From NCBI RefSeq assembly GCF_030815145.1, contig NZ_JAUSWJ010000001.1:3612001-3676000 (forward strand): a stretch of 64,000 nucleotides of DNA, read 5' to 3'. The position numbers were made by a program, and so were the translations under genes. The stretch is from Kaistia geumhonensis (GTDB taxonomy: Bacteria > Pseudomonadota > Alphaproteobacteria > Rhizobiales > Kaistiaceae). The notes beneath the pieces were generated by a model, which saw only the letters and a program-made list of their open reading frames with translations, was not told the DNA's origin and searched no databases. Of this stretch, positions 50,661 through 58,545 are shown piece by piece (positions within the stretch are counted from its first letter, which is position 1; each line of letters starts with the position of its first letter).

Positions 50661-50968
50661 GGGTGCATAGGCAGAGGAAATCGAGACGTGCGGGGCCCAA
50701 CGGCCCCAAGATAGTTGCCGCGAGCTGAGGCAAGGCTTTCGCCATTTCAGCGCCGATCCGATGCAGGCGGCCGAAATCCTGAACGAACCGAACGGCATCG
50801 CGCGCGCCGAGCTGCGCCGCCGATGACAGGCATGGCGGGCGCCCGGGATTGCGGCGCAATCCGCGCCTCGCTGATATCGTCGCCGGCTGCCCGGCGCTCT
50901 CTTCGATCGGGCGCTGGAACGCCGTGCGGCTCCGACCGGCGGGATCGAATCCCCTTGATTCGCCGGCT
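50661..50968. other. Convergent gap with a short hairpin
   Basis: About 308 bases between the UdgX stop and the autotransporter stop, both pointing inward. No gene is supported. GGGGCC-CAAC-GGCCCC at 50692-50707 can form a 6-bp stem and is the only terminator-like element I see. Confidence 0.5.
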
Positions 50969-53900
50969 TCAGAAGCGAACCTCGAGCGTGCCCTCGACGG
51001 CGTTGTCGGTCGCGGCGTCGGCGATCTGCCCGGAATAGCGCAGCCCGAGATCGAGCTGGCTGCTCGGCCGCAGGCCGAGGAAGGCATCGATCAGCGCCGC
51101 GTCGCGGGCGATCGGAGCGCCGGCGACCGTGAAGCTCGAAGAGCCCGCGAAGGCTGCCGTCGCTTCCGGGACGACATCGCCGAACGCATGCTGCCAGCCG
51201 ATGCCGCCATGCGCGAGCAGCTTCATGCCGTCCTGGATGTCGTAGCTCTGCGCCATGCGGATGCCGACCACGCCGTAAGTGGTCGACATGCCGCCTTCGC
51301 CGAAGGCGAGCGCCGCCGGGCCGCCGGATTCCGAGTAGCCGTCCACGGCGAGATCGACATAGGCGAGATTGGCGAAGGGTTCGATCGTGCCGTTCTGGAC
51401 GCTGAAGCCGTAGGCCGCCTCGCCGAAGGCCTGGGCCGTGCCACCGCCATAATCGGCGGAAAGGAACTCCGCCTCCGGCGTCAGCGCTGCGCGCGACGTG
51501 GCGATGTCGTGCCAGCTGTAGCCGGCGCCGAAGCGCAGGCTCATCGCGCCCTGCCGTGTGCCGCCATAGAGCGCGACGTCGTAATTGTCGCTCGATCCGC
51601 CGCCGCCGATGCCGCCCAGCGAGAAATCCGACCGGCTATAGCCACCGGCGACGCCGACGCGCCAGTCCGCGCCGAGCGCGGCATCCGCGCCGAGCAGGAA
51701 GCCGCCGATCGATCGCGACAGCGCCGCGGCATTGCCGTCGGAGGAGGTATCTCCCCATCCGCCATAGGCCTGCGACCAGGCGGTGGCATCGAGGCCCGGG
51801 GCGAGACGCGCGGTCTGATTGCCCGTGCCGGCGGCGCCGTCGGTATCGGCGAAGGCCTGCCGGACGCGGCGCGATACGGCGTCGCGCAGATAGATCGACT
51901 GTTGCTGCAGCGTGGATTCGGCCGATGCGCTCACTTCGCCCGACAGGCTCGCGAGGACGCCCGGCGCCTCCGCTGCCCCCATCAGGGCCAGCGACTGGTT
52001 GAGCGGTGATCCGAGGCCGAGGCTGTCGGCCGCCAGCGCGGCACTGCGGGCGTTCTGTGTCGTCGCATAGTCGGCATAGCTCACCGCGCTGCGTCCGAGC
52101 GTCAGCACGCCGTTCTCGTCGAGGCTTGCTCCGAGAAAGGGGAGGGGCGCATCGGCGGTGCCGAACAGCGGCGACGCGACCGTGAAGGCGGATGCGATCG
52201 ACCCCGCCTCGACGACGGCATAGGTGTTTCCGAGCGAGGGCAGGAAGTCGTTGGTCGGCAGCAGAAGGAGCGTCGCGCCGCCGGCGGTCAGTGTGCCGCC
52301 GACACTCAGGAGGTCCGAAACGCCGTTCGGGCCGATCTCGGCCGCCAGATACGAGCCCGGTTCGAACACCGCGTCGCCCGACACCGCGATGGCGCCGACC
52401 GAGTTGCCGGGCGAGACGATGCCGCCCGCCTTGACGACGAGCCCGCCGACGCTGCCATTGCCGTGATGTGCGCCATAGAGCGTCAGCGTTCCGGACACCG
52501 CGCCCTGGTTGGCGAAGGGACCCCAGGCGGTAACGTCGCCGTCGATCGTGCCGGTATTGGTGATGGTGCCCGTGTTGGTGACCGTGCCCTCGACAAGGCC
52601 GCTATTGGTGAAGCTCCCTGAATTGGCGAGCGCGCCGATCAGGGTTCCGCCATTCGTCCAGGTCCCGCTGTTGTCGACGCTGGCGGTGACCGTCCCGGAA
52701 TTGTCGACCGTGCCCGTGTTGACGAAGGTCGCAGCGCTGCCGGTGTCGATCTCGCCGCTATTGGTGAGCGTGCCCGAGTTGACGACGGCGCCGGAGAGCC
52801 TGGCGCCGTTTTCGTTCGTCCAGGTGCCGCTGTTGTCGACGGCCGCAAGAACCGTTCCCGCGTTCTCCACGGTTCCGGCATTGACGAAGGCCGCCCCGGA
52901 GCCCGCGCCGACGAAGACGCCGTCGTTCACGAGCGTGCTGCCTTCGGCGACGGCATAGCCATTGTTGTAATCGGCGAAGCGGGCGTCGGTCGCCACCGTG
53001 AGGTCACCTGTCATCGACCCGTTCAGGATCGTGGTCCCCGAGGCTGCCGTCACGCCGCCGTCATTGGTGACGGCGCCGTTCAGGATGACCGTACCCCCGG
53101 CGAGCGTCAGGCTGCCGGGGCCGAAGATGGCGGCGTCGAAGGTAGCGGTGTCGGCGGTGGTGATCGTGCTGTCGCCGACGAGCAGCACCGGCAGGTCGGT
53201 CGCGAAGTCCTGCGTCAGCACCAGCGGGCCGGTGGCGGCGATCAGCTGGTTGACGCTGACATTGGTCGCGTCGCTGAAGCCGTTCGCCGCTACGCCGAGG
53301 AAGCCGCCATCGGCGTCGAAGAGGACATTCAGCCCGGCATAGCTGTGAAGGCCGGAATTGACGAAGCCGCTTTCGGGCGAGCCGATGCTGACGAAGGACG
53401 GCGTCTGCGGATTGCTCATGTCGCCGACGATGAAGCTGTAGGTCGCGCTGCCGCCGGCGAGGCTGATGGTGATCTCGGTGCCGGCGGGGGCAGGGCCCTT
53501 GTTGCCGCCCGGCACCTCGAAGAACGAGCCGGGAATGCCGGTGTCCATCAGGAGATTGGCGTTGCTCGACGTGCCGGCGAGCGTGACATCGGCGACGACC
53601 GACTGCCAGTTGGGAGCGGCGCCATCGACGCCGGCGCTTTGGAGAACGAGCTGCGAATAGGTGAAGGCCGAAGCCGAGGTGTTGGCCGCGGTGAGGCCGA
53701 GCTCGACGCCATTTGGCGTGATGATGTAGCCGCGGCGCAGCGCGCCTTCCGCCATTCCGTCGATATTGAGGAAGAGGTTGTAGGCCTCCGACGTCGTCGG
53801 CGCGGCCTTGAGCAGCTTGTTGAGTTCCTTGCCTGTCAGCGAGAGGTCGAGCGTGCCCGTTCCCATCGTGTTGCGGTCGTAGCCGACGCCCATCATGCTG

Positions 53901-54427
53901 ACATGGTTGACCGCGTATTCCGCATCGCAGGGATCGGCGCCGACGCCGAGGCAATAGGCCTCGGTGACGACGAGAACCGGCAGTGTCGCGCTGACCTTCG
54001 TCGGGTTGCCGTTCGCGTCCCTGCCGTTGTCGAGCTCGACCTGGAAATCGTTGAAATAGCCGGTGAGGAGCAGCCCCGAGCTATTGTAGTATTCCCAGCC
54101 CGGCGTTCCGGCCGTCGAATAACTCTGGAAGTAGTTGGCCGAAAGCACGAGCCCGACCGAACCGGTATCCATCGTGACCGTGACGGGGCTGCCGCTGACA
54201 TTGAGCCCGACGAGCAGGGTGCCTTCCTGGGCGAGCGCCGATTGCAGCGAGTTCTTGTACTCGACCGAGTAGGACTGCGTGTAGCCGTCGTAGAGGCTCC
54301 AGCCCGCAGCCAGTGCCATCTCCGGCGCCGTCAGACCGAGAAGGGCCAGCGCGCCCGATGCGACAGGGAGGGACAGCCGCCGCGGGAGGAGGGCCTCCGA
54401 GCAAGGAGGGATGGAATGCGATGCCAT
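50969..54427 (-). CDS. Autotransporter with aspartic-protease-like passenger
   Basis: 1152 residues. Signal peptide to about residue 41 (LPVASGALALLGLTAPEMALAAG). Residues ~70-400 carry two motifs of pepsin type, VTVTMDTGSVGLVLS (Asp87) and NLLMDTGIPGSFFEV (Asp295), 208 residues apart, each followed by a hydrophobic-hydrophobic-Gly pattern. Residues ~440-700 are beta-helix-like repeats rich in NSGTWTN, NSGTLTN and NTGTVDN. The last ~280 residues form the autotransporter barrel (AWSQAYGGWGDTSSDGN, MSLRFGAGYSWHD) ending LEVRF with terminal Phe. ATG 54427 is chosen for its GGAAGGG; a GTG at 54442 is possible. It should present a protease-like domain at the cell surface. Confidence 0.88.
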   Translation of the reverse strand: MASHSIPPCSEALLPRRLSLPVASGALALLGLTAPEMALAAGWSLYDGYTQSYSVEYKNSLQSALAQEGTLLVGLNVSGSPVTVTMDTGSVGLVLSANYFQSYSTAGTPGWEYYNSSGLLLTGYFNDFQVELDNGRDANGNPTKVSATLPVLVVTEAYCLGVGADPCDAEYAVNHVSMMGVGYDRNTMGTGTLDLSLTGKELNKLLKAAPTTSEAYNLFLNIDGMAEGALRRGYIITPNGVELGLTAANTSASAFTYSQLVLQSAGVDGAAPNWQSVVADVTLAGTSSNANLLMDTGIPGSFFEVPGGNKGPAPAGTEITISLAGGSATYSFIVGDMSNPQTPSFVSIGSPESGFVNSGLHSYAGLNVLFDADGGFLGVAANGFSDATNVSVNQLIAATGPLVLTQDFATDLPVLLVGDSTITTADTATFDAAIFGPGSLTLAGGTVILNGAVTNDGGVTAASGTTILNGSMTGDLTVATDARFADYNNGYAVAEGSTLVNDGVFVGAGSGAAFVNAGTVENAGTVLAAVDNSGTWTNENGARLSGAVVNSGTLTNSGEIDTGSAATFVNTGTVDNSGTVTASVDNSGTWTNGGTLIGALANSGSFTNSGLVEGTVTNTGTITNTGTIDGDVTAWGPFANQGAVSGTLTLYGAHHGNGSVGGLVVKAGGIVSPGNSVGAIAVSGDAVFEPGSYLAAEIGPNGVSDLLSVGGTLTAGGATLLLLPTNDFLPSLGNTYAVVEAGSIASAFTVASPLFGTADAPLPFLGASLDENGVLTLGRSAVSYADYATTQNARSAALAADSLGLGSPLNQSLALMGAAEAPGVLASLSGEVSASAESTLQQQSIYLRDAVSRRVRQAFADTDGAAGTGNQTARLAPGLDATAWSQAYGGWGDTSSDGNAAALSRSIGGFLLGADAALGADWRVGVAGGYSRSDFSLGGIGGGGSSDNYDVALYGGTRQGAMSLRFGAGYSWHDIATSRAALTPEAEFLSADYGGGTAQAFGEAAYGFSVQNGTIEPFANLAYVDLAVDGYSESGGPAALAFGEGGMSTTYGVVGIRMAQSYDIQDGMKLLAHGGIGWQHAFGDVVPEATAAFAGSSSFTVAGAPIARDAALIDAFLGLRPSSQLDLGLRYSGQIADAATDNAVEGTLEVRF

Positions 54428-54828
54428 GGTGCCCTTCCACACGCCGCGCCTGCACGAAGGCCGAACGCAGTTCGTCAGTTACGAAAAAGACCGTTCGGCC
54501 GGATGCACGGGAATCAGGCCATCTCGTCCGACTGTCCGGGAGGAGGAGAGCACACGCAATCGCATCGAGACGAAACGATGCGATCGTCACATCGGCGCAA
54601 CATCGGTGTATCGCGATGGGAACGCGAGGCGGCAAAGAACGCGTCGGCCGGCTCGCTGACTTGCCAGAGGGCGAGCGCCTGAAACGGGGCTTCGGTCGCA
54701 TTGGTACGGTCGATCGCGCGGCCTGAAGTCGGGAGGATCAACCAGGGCGAAAAAGGGGGGGCGATCGTCCAGCGCCCTGCCTAACCCCGGCAAGGCTCAA
54801 GCGATTTCCAGGTCTTGGAAAATGAAAG
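54428..54828. other. Upstream region of the autotransporter
   Basis: About 400 bases with no supported gene. An inverted repeat ATCGCATCG/CGATGCGAT with an eight-base loop lies at 54559-54584, about 130 bases ahead of the autotransporter start. The right end carries the 3' flank of the tRNA gene. Confidence 0.5.
54559..54584. promoter_or_regulatory. Inverted repeat upstream of the autotransporter
   Basis: ATCGCATCG and CGATGCGAT match perfectly over nine bases around AGACGAAA. It may be an operator or a leader hairpin for the autotransporter gene; no second copy supports either reading. Confidence 0.4.
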
Positions 54829-54918
54829 TGGCGGAGAGGGGGAGATTCGAACTCCCGATACCCTTGCGAGTATGCCGCATTTCGAGTGCGGTGCAATCGA
54901 CCACTCTGCCACCTCTCC
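54829..54918 (-). tRNA. tRNA-Ser (anticodon CGA), CCA encoded
   Basis: Read on the minus strand, the acceptor arms GGAGAGG and CCTCTCC pair, followed by discriminator G and a genomically encoded CCA at 54831-54829. The anticodon loop CTCGAAA gives CGA. The long variable arm (ATACTCGCAAGGGTAT) marks a class II serine tRNA, and GTTCGAAT forms the T loop. Total 90 bases. It decodes UCG. Confidence 0.95.
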
Positions 54919-55004
54919 GCGGTGGCGCCGTTCGCGCGATGGGGTGAATACATGGACGCGGCGGCTCTTGCAAGGCCCGCCGCGCTGCTTCCCCAGCCAT
55001 TCGG

Positions 55005-55030
55005 GGCGAAGGCGGCGCGGCGCCTTCGCC
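55005..55030 (-). terminator. Stem-loop downstream of the esterase gene
   Basis: GGCGAAGGCG and CGCCTTCGCC form a perfect 10-bp stem with a six-base loop, 53 bases after the esterase stop and upstream of the tRNA gene. No T run, so termination strength is uncertain. Confidence 0.5.
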
Positions 55031-55082
55031 TGTTGGCCACAGCGGCTCTCGGCAGGCCGAATCCGTTTCGGCCCGCGGAGCC

Positions 55083-55748
55083 TCAGGCCGCTGCGCCGAG
55101 GCCGGTGAGCATCGCGCGGACGAGGCCGACTTCGTCGTCGTTCACACCATGGCCGGAGCCGGGATAGATGCGCTTCGTCACGAGAGCGCCGCTCTTCGCA
55201 AAGCGGTCGGCCGAAGCCTCGACGCGGGCGAGCGGGATATGGGCGTCGCGCTCGGAGCAGCCGAAGAGGACCGGGGTGCCGGCGAGGGCGGCGTCGCCCT
55301 GCCAGAGCTCCGCGTCGGCGCCGATCAGCCCGCCGGACAGCGCGACCACGCCGCCATAGCGGCGCGGCCGGCGCGCGGCCGATTCAAGCGCCAGGCAGGC
55401 GCCCTGCGAGAAACCGAGCAGCACGATGCGGTCGTCGCCGAGCCCGGCGGCGTTGAGATCGTCGGCGAGCGTCGCGACGGTGGCGAGCGCGGAGGAAAGC
55501 GCCGGCTCGTTGACGGCGCGCGGCTCCATGAAGCGCTGCGGATACCAGACATTGCCCGCCGCCTCCGGGGCCAGGAAGGCGATGTCGCCAGCACGGAAAT
55601 AGGCGGAGAGCGAGAGGATATCGGCGGCGCTGCCGCCGCGGCCGTGCAGCATGACGACGGCGCCGCGCGCCGCCTCGAGCGGGGCGCCGGCTGCGAGCAC
55701 GGGGCGCCCGCCATGCGGAGCGCCGGCCCTGGTCGTGGTGAGGCTCAT
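55083..55748 (-). CDS. Carboxylesterase/phospholipase-like alpha/beta hydrolase, MhqD-like
   Basis: 221 residues, cytoplasmic. Oxyanion region VVMLHGRGGSAADIL, nucleophile elbow LLGFSQGACLALE, Asp in GCSERDAHIP and His in PGSGHGVNDDE complete the triad. Lies 71 bases after the ring-cleaving dioxygenase on the same strand. The same pair occurs as mhqD and mhqE/mhqO in Bacillus, where it is induced by quinones and hydroquinones; here the pairing suggests a similar detoxification unit. Confidence 0.9.
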   Translation of the reverse strand: MSLTTTRAGAPHGGRPVLAAGAPLEAARGAVVMLHGRGGSAADILSLSAYFRAGDIAFLAPEAAGNVWYPQRFMEPRAVNEPALSSALATVATLADDLNAAGLGDDRIVLLGFSQGACLALESAARRPRRYGGVVALSGGLIGADAELWQGDAALAGTPVLFGCSERDAHIPLARVEASADRFAKSGALVTKRIYPGSGHGVNDDEVGLVRAMLTGLGAAA

Positions 55749-55819
55749 GATCGGATCATCCGGAAGAGGGGAGGGACGCGGCGGCCGGGTTGGCCGCCGC
55801 GCATTGATCGGGTCGTCGC

Positions 55820-56779
55820 CTAGTCCCCCAGCGGCTGCAGCCGGCTCTCGATCGAAGCGCGACGTGCCTCGAGGAAGGGCGGCAGCGACAGATGCTCGCC
55901 GAGCGTCTCCAGCGGCTCGTCGGCCGTGAAGCCGGGAACGTCGGTCGCGATCTCGAACAGGACGCCGTTCGGCTCGCGGAAATAGAGCGAGCGGAAATAG
56001 AAGCGCTCGACCTCGCCGGAGGAGGGGATGCGGAAGCCGCGCACCCGCTCCGCCCAGGCCGCGAGGCCGGCGTGATCCGGCGTGCGGAAGGCGACATGGT
56101 GCACGCCGCCCGCGCCCTCGCGGGCCGGGGCGAGGCCGGGCTCGACCGCGACATGGAGTTCGGCCGAGGGGCCGCCTTCGCCCATCTCGAAGACATGCAC
56201 GGTGTCCGCCGAGATCGCGCTCACCGGATAGTCGCGGACCTTGCGCATGTTCATGACGCGGGTCAGCACCATCTCGGTCGGCGCCAGATCGGGCACGCTC
56301 ATCGTGATCGGGCCGAGGCCGAGGATCTGGTGCTCCGGCGGCACGGTGCTCTTCGACCAGACATGCGGCGCCGGATTGCGCTCGTCGGCGACCAGCGACA
56401 GCCGCTGGCCCTCGGGGTCCTCGAAGGCGACCGTGAGGCGGCCGCTCGCCTCGCTCGGCTCGGAAACCTTGGCGCCGGACGCGACCAGATGGGCGTGCCA
56501 CCACGGGATGCTGGCGGGCGAGACGCGGAAGCCGGTGCGGGTCACGGAATGCGTGCCGCGGCGGGCAGGCGCGGCCGGCCAGTCGAAGAAGGTGATGTCG
56601 GAGCCGGGCGTCGCGTCGCCGTCGCCGTAGAACAGGTGATAGGCGGTCGTGTCGTCCTGGTTCACGGTCTTCTTGACGAGGCGAAGGCCGAGCACGCGGG
56701 TATAGAAGTCGAGATTGCCGGGCGCGTTGGCCGTGATGGCGGTCAAATGGTGAAAGCCGCCGAGCGTCAGGTCGGTCAT
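55820..56779 (-). CDS. Ring-cleaving dioxygenase of the VOC superfamily, MhqE/MhqO-like
   Basis: 319 residues, two vicinal-oxygen-chelate halves. The first starts LGGFHHLTAITANAPGNLDF with a metal His, the second has GAGGVHHVAFRTPDHAGLAAW, and FREPNGVLFEIATDVPGF carries the Glu ligand, giving the His-His-Glu site of hydroquinone dioxygenases. The ATG at 56779 has GGGAG nine bases upstream. Expected to open substituted hydroquinone rings with oxygen. Divergent from the beta-glucosidase across a repeat-rich regulatory region. Confidence 0.9.
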   Translation of the reverse strand: MTDLTLGGFHHLTAITANAPGNLDFYTRVLGLRLVKKTVNQDDTTAYHLFYGDGDATPGSDITFFDWPAAPARRGTHSVTRTGFRVSPASIPWWHAHLVASGAKVSEPSEASGRLTVAFEDPEGQRLSLVADERNPAPHVWSKSTVPPEHQILGLGPITMSVPDLAPTEMVLTRVMNMRKVRDYPVSAISADTVHVFEMGEGGPSAELHVAVEPGLAPAREGAGGVHHVAFRTPDHAGLAAWAERVRGFRIPSSGEVERFYFRSLYFREPNGVLFEIATDVPGFTADEPLETLGEHLSLPPFLEARRASIESRLQPLGD

Positions 56780-56835
56780 GGTTTTTGTCTCCCCATGCGT
56801 CGAATGTCTGACGCAAAGATCGTCATAGCGTCGCC

Positions 56836-56887
56836 GGTTGACAATCGGCCTCCCGGAACAAGGTTGTCTACCCCAGGTGGACAATCG
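56836..56887. promoter_or_regulatory. Operator cluster between the dioxygenase and beta-glucosidase genes
   Basis: GGTTGACAATCG (56836-56847) and GGTGGACAATCG (56876-56887) are direct repeats exactly 40 bases apart, about four helical turns. TTGTCTACC at 56864 forms an inverted repeat with GGTGGACAA at 56876 (8 of 9 positions, three-base centre). The three half-sites suggest cooperative binding by one regulator, which is not encoded in the window. Confidence 0.6.
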
Positions 56888-56971
56888 CCGCGGCGATCCA
56901 GTCCTCCATCGCGCCGCGAGGCGGATCATGGCATGGATCGGAAAGCGGGGCGACGCGCGAGGGAGACGGCG

Positions 56972-58366
56972 ATGGCGGTGGGAACCAAGGATTTCCTGTG
57001 GGGCGCGGCGAGCGCCGCCTTTCAGGTCGAGGGCGCCTGGCGCGCCGACGGCAAGGGCCTCAGCAACTGGGACGTCTGGACCAATGACGACAAGGTCACG
57101 CTGCCGCTGACCGGCAAGGTCGAGACGGGCAATGTCGCGATCAACGCCTATGACCGCACGCAATATCTCGCCGATATCGCGCTGATGCAGCAGCTCGGCC
57201 TCGACTGCTACCGCTTCTCCATCGCCTGGTCGCGCGTGCTGCCTGAGGGGACGGGGGCGGTCAATCCGGCCGGCATCGCGCATTATCAGCGCTTCTGCGA
57301 CGACCTGATCGCCGCCGGCATCGAGCCGGTCGTGACGCTGTTCCATTGGGACCTGCCGCAGGCGCTGGAAGAGCAGGGCGGCTGGCACCGGCGCGAGTCG
57401 GTCGACTGGTATCGCGGCTATGCCCGCGTGGTACGGGAGGCGCTCGGCGCCCGCGTCTCGAAATACATCACCTTCAATGAGCCCTTCATCGACCTGATGC
57501 TGTTCCGGCCGATGATCGCCGCGATCAAGTCGGGCGGGACGGTGACCGAGGCGATGATGGCGCGGCAGGGCCTCGCGCTGCATCACTGGATGATGGCCAG
57601 TGCGATGACGATCGGCGATTTCCGCGCCGCCGGCTTCGACGGCACAATCGGGCTCGCTCTGCCGCTGATGCCGACGCTCAATGCGCGCGGCACCGACGAG
57701 GACGCGGCCGCCGCCGAGCGGGCTGACGCGATCATCAATCGCTGGTGCCTCGATGCGATGTTCAAGGGCCGCTATCCGGAGGCCGTGATGCGCATCATCG
57801 GCGGCCTCGATCCCGCCTTCCGCATCGCGGAGGAGGATTTCGCGGTGCTCGCGGCCAACCGCCCGGATTTCCTCGGCGTCAATTTCTATGCGCCGACCTA
57901 TGTCGAGCACGATGCGTCGGCGCCGTTCGGCTTCCGCTGGCACGACACCAACCCCGATCCCGCGCCGCAGGCCTTCAACGGCCCGGTGCGGCCGGAATAT
58001 CTCACCGCGCTGCTCGAGCGGATCCGCGACGACTACGGCAATCCGCCGGTCTACATCACCGAGAACGGCGCCGGCTTCGGCGAGGGCGACGAGGTGTTTC
58101 GCGACGGCATCGTCGCCGATCCGCTTCGCGCCGATTACATCGAGCGCCATGTCGAGGCGGCGCTCGAGGCGCGGGCGCGGGGCGTCGATCTCCGCGGCTA
58201 CATGGTCTGGAGCCTCTTCGACAATTTCGAGTGGCTATGGGGCTATGGGCGGCGCTTCGGCATCGTCCATGTTGATTTCGAGACGCAGAAGCGCACGCCG
58301 AAGGAGAGCTTTGCCGCCTATCGCCGGCTGATCGCGCGCGGCGCCGGCGGCGGCGAGGCCGCATAG
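56972..58366 (+). CDS. Family GH1 beta-glucosidase
   Basis: 464 residues, no signal peptide. The GH1 N-terminal signature DFLWGAASAAFQVEGAW is present. The catalytic acid/base is Glu170 in ITFNEPFID, the nucleophile Glu364 in VYITENGAGF, and the aglycone/glycone pocket has FHWDLPQALEEQGGW and WSLFDNFEWLWGY. GGGAG stands eight bases before the ATG. Hydrolyses beta-glucosides such as cellobiose or plant phenolic glucosides in the cytoplasm. Adjacent quinone-type detoxification genes would fit a supply of phenolic aglycones (inference). Confidence 0.95.
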   Translation: MAVGTKDFLWGAASAAFQVEGAWRADGKGLSNWDVWTNDDKVTLPLTGKVETGNVAINAYDRTQYLADIALMQQLGLDCYRFSIAWSRVLPEGTGAVNPAGIAHYQRFCDDLIAAGIEPVVTLFHWDLPQALEEQGGWHRRESVDWYRGYARVVREALGARVSKYITFNEPFIDLMLFRPMIAAIKSGGTVTEAMMARQGLALHHWMMASAMTIGDFRAAGFDGTIGLALPLMPTLNARGTDEDAAAAERADAIINRWCLDAMFKGRYPEAVMRIIGGLDPAFRIAEEDFAVLAANRPDFLGVNFYAPTYVEHDASAPFGFRWHDTNPDPAPQAFNGPVRPEYLTALLERIRDDYGNPPVYITENGAGFGEGDEVFRDGIVADPLRADYIERHVEAALEARARGVDLRGYMVWSLFDNFEWLWGYGRRFGIVHVDFETQKRTPKESFAAYRRLIARGAGGGEAA

Positions 58367-58545
58367 GGCGGCCGGCCGGCGTCTGGTGTCGCGGTTACTC
58401 TGGCGCAAGGGCCGGGCGCTGCTCGAATTCGCCGCAAGGCGCTTCCATGGACACCGCGGCGCGCAATCGCTACAAGGACCCCATCGTCAACAAGCGGAGC
58501 AGTGTCCGATCGCGTTGCACATCGAGGCGACGGACTCATGTTTCT

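Noticed and set aside
52500-52950. Short repeats considered as a CRISPR array or tandem DNA repeat
   Set aside because: They are in-frame coding repeats of a beta-helix passenger, with no constant-length unique spacers and no cas genes.
55892-58366. A frame extending the beta-glucosidase about 360 codons upstream
   Set aside because: The extension is antisense to the dioxygenase gene. GGGAG and the conserved GH1 start support the ATG at 56972.
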